From positions 1 through 13,056 of the forward strand of contig JAEYSQ010000269.1 of assembly GCA_023434465.1 (NCBI GenBank): 13,056 nt of DNA, given 5' to 3'. Every line of letters begins with the position of its first letter. The stretch's first letter is position 1. This DNA comes from Actinomycetes bacterium. GTDB lineage: Bacteria > Actinomycetota > Thermoleophilia > Solirubrobacterales > 70-9. This document shows positions 13,040-13,056 of this stretch, piece by piece. Under the pieces are notes generated by a model that saw only the letters and a program-made list of their open reading frames with translations, did no database searches and was not told the origin of the DNA. The position numbers and the translations under genes were made by a program.

Positions 13040-13056
13040 GTGTCCCTGACCATCAT
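13040..13056 (+). CDS. Possible start of a leaderless plus-strand gene (5 codons visible)
   Basis: GTG at 13040 opens a frame that reads MSLTI before the window ends. TAGAGT at 13028-13033 has the TAnnnT form of an actinobacterial -10 box. It ends six bases before the GTG, which would place the transcription start at the start codon. There is no ribosome binding site. Too little is visible to judge coding, so this is a tentative call. Confidence 0.25.

Noticed and set aside
1..13056. Mobile elements, CRISPR arrays, tRNA or rRNA genes
   Set aside because: I saw no transposase or integrase sequence, no regularly spaced direct repeats, and no tRNA- or rRNA-like stretch. Base composition looks even except for the slightly AT-richer gap at 12867-13039.

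Overview
The window is high-GC bacterial chromosome, with tightly packed genes and frequent GTG starts. Protein style and gene content suggest an actinobacterium, perhaps a Thermoleophilia/Solirubrobacterales-type soil organism. That placement is inference; there is no rRNA or other marker gene here. I see no tRNA, CRISPR array, insertion sequence or phage gene.

Left part (1-2170): a partial MIP18/DUF59-type Fe-S assembly gene leaves the window on the minus strand. Divergent from it is a compact plus-strand run: an FxsA-type membrane protein, an unrecognised 249-residue protein, and a HAD-family hydrolase. These three overlap one another and probably form one transcription unit. The run ends convergently against the nitrate genes over a short GC-rich hairpin.

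Centre (2213-10253, minus strand): a complete respiratory nitrate reductase cluster in the order narG-narH-narJ-narI-narK. The first four genes overlap by 4, 8 and 4 bases, so they are very likely translationally coupled. narK follows after 41 bases with its own strong ribosome binding site. NarK imports nitrate (or exchanges it for nitrite). NarI oxidises quinol through two b haems. NarH carries electrons over four Fe-S clusters to the molybdenum centre of NarG on the cytoplasmic side. NarJ is the assembly chaperone. All cofactor ligands I could check are present. No nitrite reductase and no NarX/NarL-type two-component pair lie in the window.

Right part (10428-12197, minus strand): two adjacent genes, a GlxA-type regulator (DJ-1/PfpI domain plus AraC helix-turn-helix) and a stand-alone DJ-1/PfpI enzyme resembling isonitrile hydratase. 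They share almost the same nucleophile-elbow sequence. An inverted repeat spanning the enzyme's stop codon, followed by a 174-base gap with a 21-bp near-palindrome, separates them from narG. The nar operon therefore probably has its own promoter and operator.

Far right (12198-13056): a 213-base gap rich in inverted repeats, including a perfect 14-bp one, then an unrecognised acidic 151-residue protein on the minus strand. A plus-strand gene may begin at the very edge.

Most of the window is ordinary respiratory metabolism. The parts most worth a second look are the narG palindrome, the structured gap at 12294-12375, and the GlxA/DJ-1 pair with its unusual insertion.
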